A stretch of DNA of 64,000 bases from Pilimelia columellifera (GCF_039532605.1 NZ_BAAARY010000001.1:558001-622000), one strand, 5' to 3'. Positions 17,300 to 26,707 are shown, counted from the stretch's first letter. A program made the numbers and translations. Notes: a model not told the origin generated them from the sequence alone.

Positions 17300-19855
17300 A
17301 TGGTCCTAATGGCGTGGCGGAGCCTGCGTTCGCGGTGGGTCGCCACTCTCGCCTCCCTGCTGGCGGTCGTCGTTGGCACGGCGTTGGTGGTGGCGGCGTT
17401 GGTGGTCGGCGCCTCGGCCGAGGCGGGGGGTGCGGCGCAGGCGCAACGGCAGTGGCGGCTGGACGGCGCGGATCTTGTGGTCCGGGTGGGTGCCTCTCTC
17501 GAGACGTCGGCCGGCTTGGCGGTGGCGCTCAATGAGAGGCCACGGCTGTCGGAGGCGCAACTTGTGGCTGTCGCGGGGGTCCCCGGTGTGGGTGACCTCG
17601 CATTGGACGCCGGCTTCTCGGCATTCGTCGTGCATAACGGTACGCACGTCGGGAACGGCGCCGTCCGCTCCTGGGGGCACTCCTGGGCGACTGCGGTGGC
17701 CGATCCGGTCCGTCTGACCAGCGGCGCGGCGCCACAGGGTCGGGACGAGGTAGCGGTGGACGAGGCGGTCGCCCGGGCCGCCGGCCGGAGCGTCGGCGAC
17801 CGGATCGACGTCCTCACGGCAACGGGTGTCCACCAGTACCGCCTGTCCGGGATTGTGGCGCGAGCAGGCCAGGAGTCCGCGTACGCGGTCTTCTTCGATA
17901 ACAGCACGGCGGCCGAGCTCGGCGGTGCCCCGACTGTCGGCCTGGTCCGGCTGGACCCGGGTGCCTCTGCGGCCGACGTGACCCGGCGGATTCGCGCGTC
18001 GGTGCCAGGCGTCGAGGTGCTGTCCGGCGCCGACAAGGGCGCGACGATGCTGGGACCCACGGAGACGGAAGCCCTCGCCGGCGGCATGGGTCAGTTCATC
18101 GGAACGATGTCGGCTTGCGCGCTGTTGATCACCGTGTTCGTGATCGCGAGTACCTTGTCGCTGTCGGTGGCGCAGCGGCGGCGGGAGCTGGCCATGCTGC
18201 GCGCGGTGGGGGCCTCACCGGGCCGGGTTCGCCGGCTGGTTCTCGGTGAGGCTGCCCTGCTGGGCATCGTCGGCGGTTTGCTGGGCGCTCTGGCCGGCGT
18301 CGCGCTGGCGGCGGCAGGCCTACGGCTGTTCGCCGGTGCCGGGCTCATGCCGGAGGGCCTGCCGTTGGCCGGGGTGCCCAGCGGGGTTCTGGCCGGCCTG
18401 GCCGCCGCTGGGCTCACCACGATCGTCGCCGGCAGCCTGCCGGCCTGGCGGGCTTCCCAAGTGGCTCCGAGCGAGGCGTTGCGCGCGGTCTACGCCCCGC
18501 CGCGCCGTCTCGGCGCGGCACGCACCGTGCTCGGCGTCGTCTCAGCCGCCGTGGGGGTCCTTCTTCTCGTAACCAGCGCGGTGCTGCAGTCGCCGGTGAA
18601 CACCCTCAAGGGGGCCATCGCCACATCACTGATCTTCACGGCGGCGCCGTTCCTGGTTCTGGGAGCGTCCTTGTTGGGCCCGGTGACAGTCGGCGTGTTA
18701 CTGCGCCTCGCCGCTCCGGTGCTGGGACGCACCGCTGGCGGATTCCTGGCTGCCCGGTCGATCGCCGCAGACCGGCGGCGGGCGGTCGGACTTGCAACGC
18801 CGCTGATGTTGATGGTTGCGGTGGCGTGTGTGCTCCTGTTCCAGGATTGGGCGACGTTCGCCGGCAAATCGCGCAACTACGAGCAGCGCTTGGCGGCCGA
18901 GCTGGTGGTAGCCGGGCCGCACATGCTCGGGGTTCCGTCCGTGGTCGAGCAACGGGTGGCCACTGTGCCGCACGTCGCGGCGGCCTCGGGCACGGTCAGC
19001 TCATGGGTGTACGCCACCAGCAAAGGCAGCGCCCCACCCAACGTCGAGGCGCTGGGCGTCAATCCGCGTACGATCTCGGAGGTCCTGGACCTCCCAACGG
19101 TCTCGGGCTCGTGGAAGTCCTTCGATAACGAGGCGGTGGCGGTCTCGGAAGCCACTGCCACCGAGCGTGGTTGGCGGCCAGGCGTAATGATCGACTATCG
19201 GCTGCCTGACGGCGTTCCGGCGAAGGCGACCGTCGCCGTCGTCTACCGCGGCGACAACACGCTCGCCGGGATGCTCGTGCCGCGTCGCGTACTCCTACCG
19301 CACCTGCGTGATCAGTTCGACACCGCCGTCTACCTGCGATTGCGGCCCGGGGTAGAGGTCGCCGCAGCGAGGAAGACGGTGTCCGAGAAACTCGCCGACA
19401 TCCCGGGTGCAGCCGTGCAGAATCGTTCGGTCCATCTGGACACCATGTCGCAGCAGAGCACGGGCGACAACTGGATCGTGTACCTGTTCGTCGCGATGCT
19501 GGCCGGCTACGCCGGGATCGCGGCCATCAACGCGCTCATCGGCTCGTCGGTCGGTCAGGCTCCTCTCTTCGCGATGGCGCGCCTAGCCGGCGCCAAGACG
19601 CGACACGTGTTGGGCTGGATCGGCGCCGAGGCCGGATTCGCCGCGCTCTCTGGCGTAGTGCAGGGCACGGTGATCGCCGCCGCGGTGATGATTTCCTACG
19701 GATACCTGTTGACATCCGAGCTGTGGCTGCCGTTTCCCGGCGGGCAATACCTGTTGATCTGCGCGACAGCGCTCCTAGTCGCGGCTGTGGGAGCGCTCGC
19801 GCCGGCCAGGTTGGCAGTCAGTGCCCAATCCCGTGACTTAACGCAGGGCCGATGA
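17300..19855 (+). CDS. FtsX-family ABC permease, two-domain
   Basis: 851-residue permease with an N-terminal membrane segment, a large extracytoplasmic region, a cluster of helices near residues 275-420 containing AQRRRELAMLRAVGASPGRVRRL (FtsX signature), a second extracytoplasmic region, and a C-terminal helix block repeating the pattern (ARLAGAKTRHVLGWI). ATG 17300 follows GGAGGG by 5 bases. It works with the ATPase immediately upstream. A siderophore-export role is conceivable from position only; nothing in the sequence shows it. Confidence 0.85.
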   Translation: MVLMAWRSLRSRWVATLASLLAVVVGTALVVAALVVGASAEAGGAAQAQRQWRLDGADLVVRVGASLETSAGLAVALNERPRLSEAQLVAVAGVPGVGDLALDAGFSAFVVHNGTHVGNGAVRSWGHSWATAVADPVRLTSGAAPQGRDEVAVDEAVARAAGRSVGDRIDVLTATGVHQYRLSGIVARAGQESAYAVFFDNSTAAELGGAPTVGLVRLDPGASAADVTRRIRASVPGVEVLSGADKGATMLGPTETEALAGGMGQFIGTMSACALLITVFVIASTLSLSVAQRRRELAMLRAVGASPGRVRRLVLGEAALLGIVGGLLGALAGVALAAAGLRLFAGAGLMPEGLPLAGVPSGVLAGLAAAGLTTIVAGSLPAWRASQVAPSEALRAVYAPPRRLGAARTVLGVVSAAVGVLLLVTSAVLQSPVNTLKGAIATSLIFTAAPFLVLGASLLGPVTVGVLLRLAAPVLGRTAGGFLAARSIAADRRRAVGLATPLMLMVAVACVLLFQDWATFAGKSRNYEQRLAAELVVAGPHMLGVPSVVEQRVATVPHVAAASGTVSSWVYATSKGSAPPNVEALGVNPRTISEVLDLPTVSGSWKSFDNEAVAVSEATATERGWRPGVMIDYRLPDGVPAKATVAVVYRGDNTLAGMLVPRRVLLPHLRDQFDTAVYLRLRPGVEVAAARKTVSEKLADIPGAAVQNRSVHLDTMSQQSTGDNWIVYLFVAMLAGYAGIAAINALIGSSVGQAPLFAMARLAGAKTRHVLGWIGAEAGFAALSGVVQGTVIAAAVMISYGYLLTSELWLPFPGGQYLLICATALLVAAVGALAPARLAVSAQSRDLTQGR

Positions 19856-19865
19856 CAGATTGACA

Positions 19866-19892
19866 CCGGGGCGGAGCGGGGGCTTGCCCCGG
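19866..19892 (+). terminator. Candidate hairpin terminator
   Basis: CCGGGGC at 19866-19872 can pair with GCCCCGG at 19886-19892, just after the FtsX permease stop. There is no T tract, as is common in actinomycetes. Confidence 0.4.
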
Positions 19893-19908
19893 ATCTTGAA
19901 CACGGGGG

Positions 19909-20115
19909 TTATGCGGCTGCTGCGAGCGTAGCCGGGGGATCGGCGAACGCGCGTCGGCCTTGCGGGGTTTCGCGTTTGAAGGTCGCGTTAAACGACTCGG
20001 TGAGGGCGTTGTCGGCCGAGTTGCCCACGGCGCTCATCGATTGGCGGACTCCGGCGGTCTCGCAGGCGGCGGCGAAGGCCTTGGAGATGTATTGGGCGCG
20101 TTCAACCCCCCGGTG
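19909..20115 (-). pseudogene. IS3-family transposase OrfB fragment
   Basis: Only the middle of an IS3-type integrase-core transposase is present: QYISKAFAAACETAGVR, then MSAVGNSADNALTESFNATFKRE, which carries the catalytic Glu region. The upstream Asp residues and the C-terminal YNxxRPH-type end are missing. The frame runs on past 20115 into unrelated sequence that is a shadow of another remnant. Non-functional relic. Confidence 0.75.
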
Positions 20116-20319
20116 GCTGGCCCAGCATCCTCGCCTGATGCTGATCACCGGGTGGTCCGCTGCAGCCCCCAAGACAAGCCCGTCGAACGCATCTGGGCCG
20201 CGTTGAAAGAACACATCGCCAACACCGCTTCCGCCATCATGGCCGACCGGATACGACAAGCCCAAACGTTTCTTCCGCAACCGCACCACCACCAGAACCT
20301 CACCACCGCCGCGCCGTAG
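20111..20319 (+). pseudogene. IS630-like transposase fragment with frameshift
   Basis: Plus-strand remnant of an IS630-type DDE transposase C-terminus. WLAQHPRLMLITG is readable in one frame, then, after a frame change near 20150, CSPQDKPVERIWAALKEHIAN continues in another and ends at TAG 20317-20319 with the usual TAAP tail. The DKPVERIWAALK block contains the catalytic Glu. It abuts the IS3 remnant in opposite orientation. No terminal inverted repeats were identified. Confidence 0.7.
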
Positions 20320-20423
20320 GCCACCCGCTACGACTGTGAGGATCCTGCTCCAGGCAACCCTCACGATCGCCTCGATCATGGATGGCTACGACCTACACCT
20401 GCCTCAAGATCCACCAGATTGGC

Positions 20424-21221
20424 CTAGTCCTGCTCGGCGTGGTGATCGAAGTTGGTCTCTCCGCGCTTCCAGTACCCGTCGACCACGAACGCGTCCTTCG
20501 GGAGACGTTCCCGCAGGTGGCGGCGGATCGGCCGCAGTGACCCCGCCTCGCCGGCGACCCAGGCGAAACCGTCGCCGGGTGGCAGGTCGAAGGTCGTGAC
20601 GGCCTCGGCGAGGAGATTGGTCCCGGCCGGCGCGCGGTCGCGCCGGAGCCAGGTGACGGTCGCCGCCGCGGCCGTCGGCAACGACTGTTCCTCGGTCGCG
20701 TCGGCCACCTCGACGAACACGTAGGCCCGCGCTCCCGCCGGCAACCACTCCAGCCAACGCGACAGGGCGGGCAGTGCCGTCTCGTCGCCGCCGAGCAGAT
20801 ACCAGTCCAGGCCGACGGGAGGGAGGACCGAGCCGCGTGGGCCAAGGACCCCCACAGCGTCGCCGGGTCGGGCGTTGTCAGCCCAGGTGGCGGCGGGACC
20901 GGTTCCGTGGACGACGAAGTCGATGTCCAGCTCGCCGTCGGCCGGCCAGTACGCCCGCACCGTGTAGTCCCGGAACACGTGCCGGGCGTCCCGCTCCAGA
21001 CCGCGCGGGCCGACGGTCGGCATCAGCGGCGGCTCGCCGCGGCGCTCGGGGAAGAACAGCTTCACATGGTCGGCGGGCGCCTGCTCCTGGAAGCCGGCGA
21101 GGTCAGGGCCGGCGAGGGTGACCCGGATCATCCGGGGTGAGATCCGCTCGGTCCGACGCACCCGCAGCAGTCGCGGAACAAGGTCATATCGGACGACCCT
21201 GGTCGTGGGCGCCGCGCTCAT
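20424..21221 (-). CDS. Siderophore-interacting protein, ferric-siderophore reductase (ViuB family)
   Basis: 265-residue FAD/NAD(P)H-dependent reductase of the ViuB/YqjH family, which reduces Fe(III) from imported siderophores in the cytoplasm. DYTVRAY (FAD-binding region), LLGGDETALPALSRWL and the C-terminal GYWKRGETNFD are family hallmarks. ATG 21221 is chosen, since upstream in-frame sequence overlaps the promoter and iron box. It is divergent from the DHB operon across a 203-base shared control region. Confidence 0.9.
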   Translation of the reverse strand: MSAAPTTRVVRYDLVPRLLRVRRTERISPRMIRVTLAGPDLAGFQEQAPADHVKLFFPERRGEPPLMPTVGPRGLERDARHVFRDYTVRAYWPADGELDIDFVVHGTGPAATWADNARPGDAVGVLGPRGSVLPPVGLDWYLLGGDETALPALSRWLEWLPAGARAYVFVEVADATEEQSLPTAAAATVTWLRRDRAPAGTNLLAEAVTTFDLPPGDGFAWVAGEAGSLRPIRRHLRERLPKDAFVVDGYWKRGETNFDHHAEQD

Positions 21222-21378
21222 GCCGGGTCTGCCTGGATGACGCGGTTCGCACCGCGGTTGTTGCTCATGATTGTTCCGTTTCTGCACGCAATGCCTGTTC
21301 AGGCAATGCTTCCGAAATATCCCAGGGGCGACGACGGAGGCGGCCCCTGATTTCCCTGCCGCGACGCCAAGGATTACC

Positions 21379-21397
21379 TTAGGCCAGGCTCTCCTAA
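21379..21397 (+). promoter_or_regulatory. IdeR/DmdR-type iron box, divergent SIP/DHB promoter
   Basis: TTAGGCCAGGCTCTCCTAA matches 15 of 19 positions of TWAGGTWAGSCTWACCTWA by my count. It ends 27 bases before the dhbA start and lies 158 bases upstream of the reductase start, so it could control both directions. Confidence 0.8.
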
Positions 21398-21424
21398 TAT
21401 AGAGCCTCATCGAGGGGGTCAACC

Positions 21425-22195
21425 ATGTACGGCGACAGTTTCCGCGGTCGCGTCGCCCTGGTGACCGGCGCGGCCGGCGGCATCGGCGCCGCGGTGGCGG
21501 CCGCCCTCGCCGAGCACGGCGCGGCCGTCGCCAGCGTCGACATCGACGCCGACGGACTCAGCCGCGACGCCGGGCGCCCGAACTGCCGGCACTACGTCTG
21601 CGACGTCAGCGACGCCGCGCAGGTGGCGGACACCGTCCGCCGGGTCGAACAGGATCTGGGCCCGGTGGACATCTGCGTCAACGCCGCCGGCGTGCTGCGG
21701 CCGGGGCCGGCAGCGTGGATCAGCGACGCCGACTGGGCCGCCACCTTCGCCGTCAACGTCACCGGCGTCATGCAGGTCAGCCGGGCGGTCGCCGGACAGA
21801 TGACCCGGCGGCGGCGCGGCGTCATCATCACCGTGTCGTCGAACGCCGGGGGAGTGCCCCGCGCCGGCATGGCCGCCTACGCCGCGTCCAAGGCAGCCTC
21901 GACGATGTTCACCAAGTGCCTCGGCCTGGAGCTGGCCCGGCACGGTGTGCGGTGCAACGTGGTCGCCCCCGGCTCCACCGACACCGCCATGGGCCGCCAA
22001 CTGTGGACCGACGACCGCGGCGCCGACGCGGTCATCGCCGGCGATCCGGACGCGTTCCGGGTCGGGATCCCCCTGGGCCGGATCGCCGACCCGGCCGACA
22101 TCGCCGACGCCGTCGTCTTCCTCGCCTCCGACGCGGCCCGGCAGATCACCATGCACGACCTGTACGTCGACGGCGGCGCCAGCCTGCGCGCCTGA
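21425..22195 (+). CDS. dhbA: 2,3-dihydro-2,3-dihydroxybenzoate dehydrogenase (DhbA/EntA)
   Basis: 256-residue short-chain dehydrogenase oxidising 2,3-dihydro-DHB to 2,3-dihydroxybenzoate with NAD. It shows the Rossmann TGAAGGIGAAV, the NAAG-equivalent NAAGVLRPG, the catalytic Ser region (TVSSNAGGVPR) and YAASKAA with the catalytic Tyr and Lys. It is the first gene of the rightward siderophore operon, downstream of an iron box. The SDR family is broad, but its place beside dhbC/E/B settles the role. Confidence 0.9.
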   Translation: MYGDSFRGRVALVTGAAGGIGAAVAAALAEHGAAVASVDIDADGLSRDAGRPNCRHYVCDVSDAAQVADTVRRVEQDLGPVDICVNAAGVLRPGPAAWISDADWAATFAVNVTGVMQVSRAVAGQMTRRRRGVIITVSSNAGGVPRAGMAAYAASKAASTMFTKCLGLELARHGVRCNVVAPGSTDTAMGRQLWTDDRGADAVIAGDPDAFRVGIPLGRIADPADIADAVVFLASDAARQITMHDLYVDGGASLRA

Positions 22196-22217
22196 GCCCA
22201 CAGCGAAGGACTCCCCC

Positions 22218-23372
22218 ATGACCGTCGCACCCTGCCCCGCCGACGCCACCGCCACCGAACTGCTCGCCCGGCACACCGCCGACGACGCCTTCTACTTCGC
22301 TTCGCCGACCGGCGGGCTCCTGGCCAGCCAGGCCGGCGCCGTCCTCGACGTCGGCGGGGAGCTGACCGACATCGCCGGCGCCGTCGACACCGCCCTCGCA
22401 GCCCACCCCGCCGACCGGGTCGTCGTCGGCGCCGTCGGGTTCGACCCGGCCACCCGCGTCCGGCTCAGCGTCCCGGAGCAGGTGTGGCGCAGCGGGCCGT
22501 TGCCCACCGGCCTGGCCATTCCGGCCCAGCGGCCCGGAGGGGGGATGCGCGCGCGCCGGGAGTTGCCCAGCTGCGCCCGTTACGCCGCCGGAGTCCAGGC
22601 GGCGGTGGCCGAGATGGCCGCCGGCGGGCTGTCCAAGGTGGTCCTCGCCCGGGCGTTGGAGATCACCACCGCGGCGCCCGTCGACACGGCGCTGCTGCTG
22701 CGCCGGCTCGCGGCCCGTGACCCCGGCGGGTACCTGTTCGCCGTCGACACCGGGGGCGGGTCGACGCTGGTCGGCAGCAGTCCGGAGTTGTTGGTGTCCC
22801 GACGCGGGGCCGAGGTGGTGGCCAATCCGTTGGCCGGTTCGACGCCCCGATCGGCCGACCCGGTCGAGGACGCCCGCCGGGCGCGGGCCCTCCTGACGTC
22901 GGAGAAGGACCAGCGCGAGCACGCGGTCGTTGTCGCCGCCGTCCGGGGCGCGCTCGGCCGGCTCGGCGTGGACCTGCGGCCGCCGGCCGCTCCGACGCTC
23001 GTGAGCACCACCGCGATGTGGCACCTGGGCACCACCGTCCGCGGCCGGGTCGCCGACCCGTCGGTGTCGGCCCTTCGACTGGCCGCCGCGTTGCACCCCA
23101 CCCCGGCCGTGTGCGGAACGCCGCCGGAGCGGGCCCGCGAGGTCATCGCGGCCCACGAGTCGGCTGACCGTGGGTTCTTCGCCGGGCTCACCGGGTGGCA
23201 GGACGCCGCCGGCGACGGCGAGTGGGCCGTCACGCTCCGCTGCGCCCAGGTACGTGGCGACCAGGTGCTGCTGTACGCCGGCGCAGGGGTGGTGCCGGGC
23301 AGCCAGCCCGAGGCCGAGCTCGCCGAGACCGAGGCCAAGTTGGGCACCGTCCTGAACGGACTCGGACTGTGA
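22218..23372 (+). CDS. dhbC: Isochorismate synthase (DhbC/EntC)
   Basis: 384-residue chorismate-utilising enzyme converting chorismate to isochorismate. Conserved blocks: KVVLARALE, GSSPELLVSR, NPLAGSTPR, EKDQREHAVVV, the active-site HPTPAVCGTP and FFAGLTGW. ATG 22218 has GAAGGA upstream. It overlaps dhbE by 4 bases. Confidence 0.93.
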   Translation: MTVAPCPADATATELLARHTADDAFYFASPTGGLLASQAGAVLDVGGELTDIAGAVDTALAAHPADRVVVGAVGFDPATRVRLSVPEQVWRSGPLPTGLAIPAQRPGGGMRARRELPSCARYAAGVQAAVAEMAAGGLSKVVLARALEITTAAPVDTALLLRRLAARDPGGYLFAVDTGGGSTLVGSSPELLVSRRGAEVVANPLAGSTPRSADPVEDARRARALLTSEKDQREHAVVVAAVRGALGRLGVDLRPPAAPTLVSTTAMWHLGTTVRGRVADPSVSALRLAAALHPTPAVCGTPPERAREVIAAHESADRGFFAGLTGWQDAAGDGEWAVTLRCAQVRGDQVLLYAGAGVVPGSQPEAELAETEAKLGTVLNGLGL

Positions 23373-25000
23373 CCGCCGTGTCGGACGGTCCTGAGCTGAC
23401 CCGGTGGCCGGCCGCCGTGGCGGCGGCGTACCGGACGGCCGGGTACTGGCGCGGCCAGTCGTTCGGGGCAGCGCTGCGCGAATGGGCCCGGCGGTCCGGC
23501 GACCGTCCGGCGGCGCTCGACGGCGACCGGACGCTCAGCTACGCCGCCCTGGACGCCGCCGCCGACCGGTTCGCGGCCGGCCTGGTCGCCCTCGGCGTCA
23601 GGGCGGGCCAGCGGGTCGTCGTGCAGCTGCCCAACACCGCCGACTTCCTCCCGGTGGTGTTCGGCCTGTGGCGCGCCGGGGCCGTGCCGGTCTTCGCCCT
23701 GCCGGCGCACCGGCACAGCGAGCTGGGCTACTTCTGCCGGCACAGCGACGCCGTGGCGCTCATCATCCCGGACCGGATCGGGGGCTTCGACCACAGGAGC
23801 ATGGTCGACGCCATCCGGGCGCAGGCCCCGACGCTGCGGCATGTCATCGTCGCCGGCGAGCCGGGCCCGCACACCGCGCTGTCCGACATCGACGTCGAGC
23901 CGGTGGAGTTGGCTGATCCGGACCCGTCCGGCCTGGCCTTCCTCAACCTTTCCGGGGGCAGCACCGGCCTGCCGAAACTGATCCCCCGGACCGCCGACGA
24001 CTACCTGTACAGCGTCCGGGTCAGCGTCGAGATCTGCCGACTGGGCCCGGAAACCCGGTACCTGTGCGCGCTGCCGGTGGCGCACAACTTCACCCTCAGC
24101 TCCCCGGGCGTGCTGGGCGTGCTCATGGCGGGCGGGACCGTCATCATGTGTCCGAACCCGGCCCCGGACACGGCCTTTCCGCTGATCGAGCGGCGCCGGG
24201 CGACGATGACCGCATTGGTGCCGCCGCTGGCGTTGCTGTGGCTGAACGCCGACCGGTCCGGGGTGGACCTGTCGTCGCTGCGGCTGCTCCAGGTGGGCGG
24301 GGCCCGGCTACCGGACGAGGCGGCCCGGCGGGTACGCGGCGAGCTGGGCTGCGCGTTGCAGCAGGTGTTCGGGATGGCCGAAGGGTTGGTCAACTACACC
24401 CGGCTGGACGACCCGGACGAGGTGGTCAACACCACCCAGGGCCGGCCGATGTCACCGGCGGACGAGGTCCGGATCGTCGACGACGCCGACCGGGAGGTGC
24501 CCGACGGGCAGGTCGGGCACCTGCTCACCCGGGGGCCGTACACCGTCCGTGGGTACTTCCGGGCGGCCGCCCACAACGCCACCGCGTTCACCGCCGAGGG
24601 CTTCTACCGCACCGGGGACCTGGTCCGGCGCACCCCCGACGGCAACCTCGTCGTCACCGGCCGGGCCAAGGACCAGATCAACCGCGGCGGCGAGAAGATC
24701 GCCGTGGACGAGATCGAGGCGCACCTGCTGGCCCACGACGCGGTGCACGACGCGGTCCTGGTCGGGGTGCCGGACCAGCACCTGGGCGAGCGTAGCTGCG
24801 CCGTAGTCGTCCTGCGCCCGAAGGCGCAGCGGCCGAGCCCGGCGGCGCTCCGGCGGTTCGTCCGCGAGCGGGGCCTGGCCGGGTACAAGACGCCGGACCG
24901 GATCGAGATCGTCGACGAGTTCCCGGTCACCGGGGTCGGCAAGATCAGCAGAGCGGCGCTGCGTGCCGCCCTGCGCCGCACGTTCACCGAGGAAAGGTAG
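23369..25000 (+). CDS. dhbE: 2,3-dihydroxybenzoate-AMP ligase (DhbE/EntE)
   Basis: 543-residue stand-alone aryl adenylating enzyme. The aryl-acid signature VAHNFTLSSPGVLGVL has Asn where amino-acid-activating domains have Asp235. Also seen are LSGGSTGLPKLIPR (P-loop), FGMAEGLVNYTR and the C-terminal GVGKISRAALR with the adenylation Lys. It activates 2,3-DHB and loads it on an aryl carrier protein, here presumably the separate one at 12871-13110. The start is GTG 23369 in a GTGA overlap. Confidence 0.93.
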   Translation: MTAVSDGPELTRWPAAVAAAYRTAGYWRGQSFGAALREWARRSGDRPAALDGDRTLSYAALDAAADRFAAGLVALGVRAGQRVVVQLPNTADFLPVVFGLWRAGAVPVFALPAHRHSELGYFCRHSDAVALIIPDRIGGFDHRSMVDAIRAQAPTLRHVIVAGEPGPHTALSDIDVEPVELADPDPSGLAFLNLSGGSTGLPKLIPRTADDYLYSVRVSVEICRLGPETRYLCALPVAHNFTLSSPGVLGVLMAGGTVIMCPNPAPDTAFPLIERRRATMTALVPPLALLWLNADRSGVDLSSLRLLQVGGARLPDEAARRVRGELGCALQQVFGMAEGLVNYTRLDDPDEVVNTTQGRPMSPADEVRIVDDADREVPDGQVGHLLTRGPYTVRGYFRAAAHNATAFTAEGFYRTGDLVRRTPDGNLVVTGRAKDQINRGGEKIAVDEIEAHLLAHDAVHDAVLVGVPDQHLGERSCAVVVLRPKAQRPSPAALRRFVRERGLAGYKTPDRIEIVDEFPVTGVGKISRAALRAALRRTFTEER

Positions 25001-25007
25001 GCCCGTC

Positions 25008-25646
25008 GTGGCGCTTCCCGCCATCTCCGCGTACCCGCTGCCGCGCGCCGAAGAGCTGCCGGCCAGCGGCTGGTCGTGGCGACTCCACCCGCGTCGGGCG
25101 GTGCTGCTCGTCCACGACATGCAGCGGTACTTCACCCGCCCGTTCGCCGGCGCCGAGCCGCTGGGGGCCGCCGTGGCGAACATCGACCGGCTGCGCCGCG
25201 CCTGCGCCGACGCGGGCGTGCCCGTCATCTACACCCGCCAGCCCGGCGGGCAGAGCCGGGCCGAGCGCGGCCTGTTGCAGGACGTGTGGGGGCCCGGCCT
25301 GCCGGCCGATCCGGAGCTGGAGACGATCGTGGCCGAGCTGACGCCGGCGCCAGGCGACACGGTCCTGACGAAGCGCCGTTACAGCGCGTTCCTCGGCACC
25401 GACCTGGCTGACCGGCTCGCCGGCCGCGACCAGATGATCATCACGGGGATCTACGCCCACATCGGAGTGACCGCGACCGCCGTCGAGGCGTTCTCCCGCG
25501 ACATCGCCCCGTTCCTGGTCGGCGACGCGGTCGCCGACTTCAACGCCGCACACCACGCCGACGCGCTGCGCTACGTGGCCGGCCGGTGCGGGGTGGTCGT
25601 CGACACCGACGCAGCCGTGACGGCCCTGGTCGGCGTGCCGGCATGA
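25008..25646 (+). CDS. Isochorismatase, single-domain (no ArCP)
   Basis: 212-residue isochorismatase producing 2,3-dihydro-DHB from isochorismate. LLVHDMQRYFTRPF, VIYTRQPGGQ, TKRRYSAFLGTDLA and GIYAHIGVTATAVEAF match the EntB/DhbB lyase domain. The protein stops at the end of that domain; the roughly 75-residue C-terminal aryl carrier domain normally present in EntB/DhbB is absent. GTG 25008 follows AAAGG. The stop overlaps the DAHP synthase start by 4 bases. Confidence 0.92.
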   Translation: MALPAISAYPLPRAEELPASGWSWRLHPRRAVLLVHDMQRYFTRPFAGAEPLGAAVANIDRLRRACADAGVPVIYTRQPGGQSRAERGLLQDVWGPGLPADPELETIVAELTPAPGDTVLTKRRYSAFLGTDLADRLAGRDQMIITGIYAHIGVTATAVEAFSRDIAPFLVGDAVADFNAAHHADALRYVAGRCGVVVDTDAAVTALVGVPA

Positions 25647-26707
25647 CCACCGGCAGCGTTGCCCGCCCCGCCGCGCCGGCCGGTCCGGCCCAGCCGACTG
25701 CCGTCGTCGAGGCGCTCCCCAGCTTGGCGGCGTTGGAGGCGGCGGCGCCGCTGTCCGCGCTGCGGGCTCAGGTGACCGCGCAACGGCGACAGACCAGGGC
25801 GGTCCTCGACGGCCACGACGACCGTCTCATGGTCATCGTCGGACCGTGCTCGGTACACGACCCGGCCGCCGGGCTGGAGTACGCCGCCCGGCTGGCCGAA
25901 GCGGCCCGGGCGTACCGCGACGACCTGTTCGTGGTGCTGCGTGCCTACCTGGAGAAGCCGCGCTCGGTGCTCGGCTGGCGGGGCCTGGTGCCCGACCCCG
26001 GCCTCGACGGCGGCGGCGACCTGACCCGCGGCCTGGTGCTCGGCCGGCGGTTCCTGGCCGACGCGGCCGGGCACGGCCTGCCGCTGGCCACCGAGTTCGT
26101 GGACCCGATGCTCGCCCCGCTGCTGGCCGACGCGATCAGCTGGGGCTCGGTCGGCGCCCGCACCGTCCACAGCCAACCGCACCGGGCGCTCGCGGCGGGC
26201 CTGCCGATGCCGGTCGGGTTCAAGAACGCCCTGGACGGCGATGTCGGCGCCGCGGTGGACGCCGTCCGGGCGGCGGCGGCCATCCATGTCTATCCGGCCC
26301 TCGACGCCGACGGGGCCGCGGTGATCGTGCGCGCGGCCGGCAACCGGGACGGCCACGTCGTGCTGCGCGGCGGCGCCCACGGACCTAACCACGACGCCCA
26401 TTCGGTGAGCATGGCGCAGGATCTGCTCCGGGCGGCCGGGCTGCCCGTCCGGTTGGTCGTCGACGCCTCGCACGGCAACAGCGGCAAGGATTACCGGCGC
26501 CAGCCGGCGGTCGTTGGGGACCTGGCTGACCAGGTCGGCGCCGGGGACCGGGGCTTGGTCGGCGTCATGATCGAGTCGTTCCTGGTCGGCGGCCGGCAGG
26601 AGCGGCCCGATCGGTACGGCGTCTCCATCACCGATGGCTGCCTGGGCTGGGACGACACCGCCGCGGCGCTGCGGGTGTTGGCGGCGGCCGCGCGGAGCCG
26701 TCGGTGA
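25643..26707 (+). CDS. 3-deoxy-7-phosphoheptulonate (DAHP) synthase, type I
   Basis: 354-residue AroG/AroF-type DAHP synthase, first step of the shikimate pathway. IVGPCSVHD, VVLRAYLEKPRSVLGWRG, FKNALDG, VVDASHGNSGKDYRRQ and GVMIESFLVGG mark active-site strands. Actinomycetes usually rely on a type II enzyme for primary metabolism, so this is likely a dedicated paralogue raising chorismate supply. E. coli isoenzymes carry feedback-inhibition sites; whether this copy does cannot be judged here. Coupled by ATGA and GTGA overlaps on both sides. Confidence 0.92.
   Translation: MTTGSVARPAAPAGPAQPTAVVEALPSLAALEAAAPLSALRAQVTAQRRQTRAVLDGHDDRLMVIVGPCSVHDPAAGLEYAARLAEAARAYRDDLFVVLRAYLEKPRSVLGWRGLVPDPGLDGGGDLTRGLVLGRRFLADAAGHGLPLATEFVDPMLAPLLADAISWGSVGARTVHSQPHRALAAGLPMPVGFKNALDGDVGAAVDAVRAAAAIHVYPALDADGAAVIVRAAGNRDGHVVLRGGAHGPNHDAHSVSMAQDLLRAAGLPVRLVVDASHGNSGKDYRRQPAVVGDLADQVGAGDRGLVGVMIESFLVGGRQERPDRYGVSITDGCLGWDDTAAALRVLAAAARSRR

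Noticed and set aside
16525..19855. ABC/FtsX pair as the siderophore exporter
   Set aside because: No iron box in front of it and the family is not a known catecholate exporter; position alone is insufficient.
21280..21310. Inverted repeat GCCTG-TT-CAGGC between the reductase and dhbA
   Set aside because: Short arms and no match to a known operator; the iron box nearby explains regulation better.
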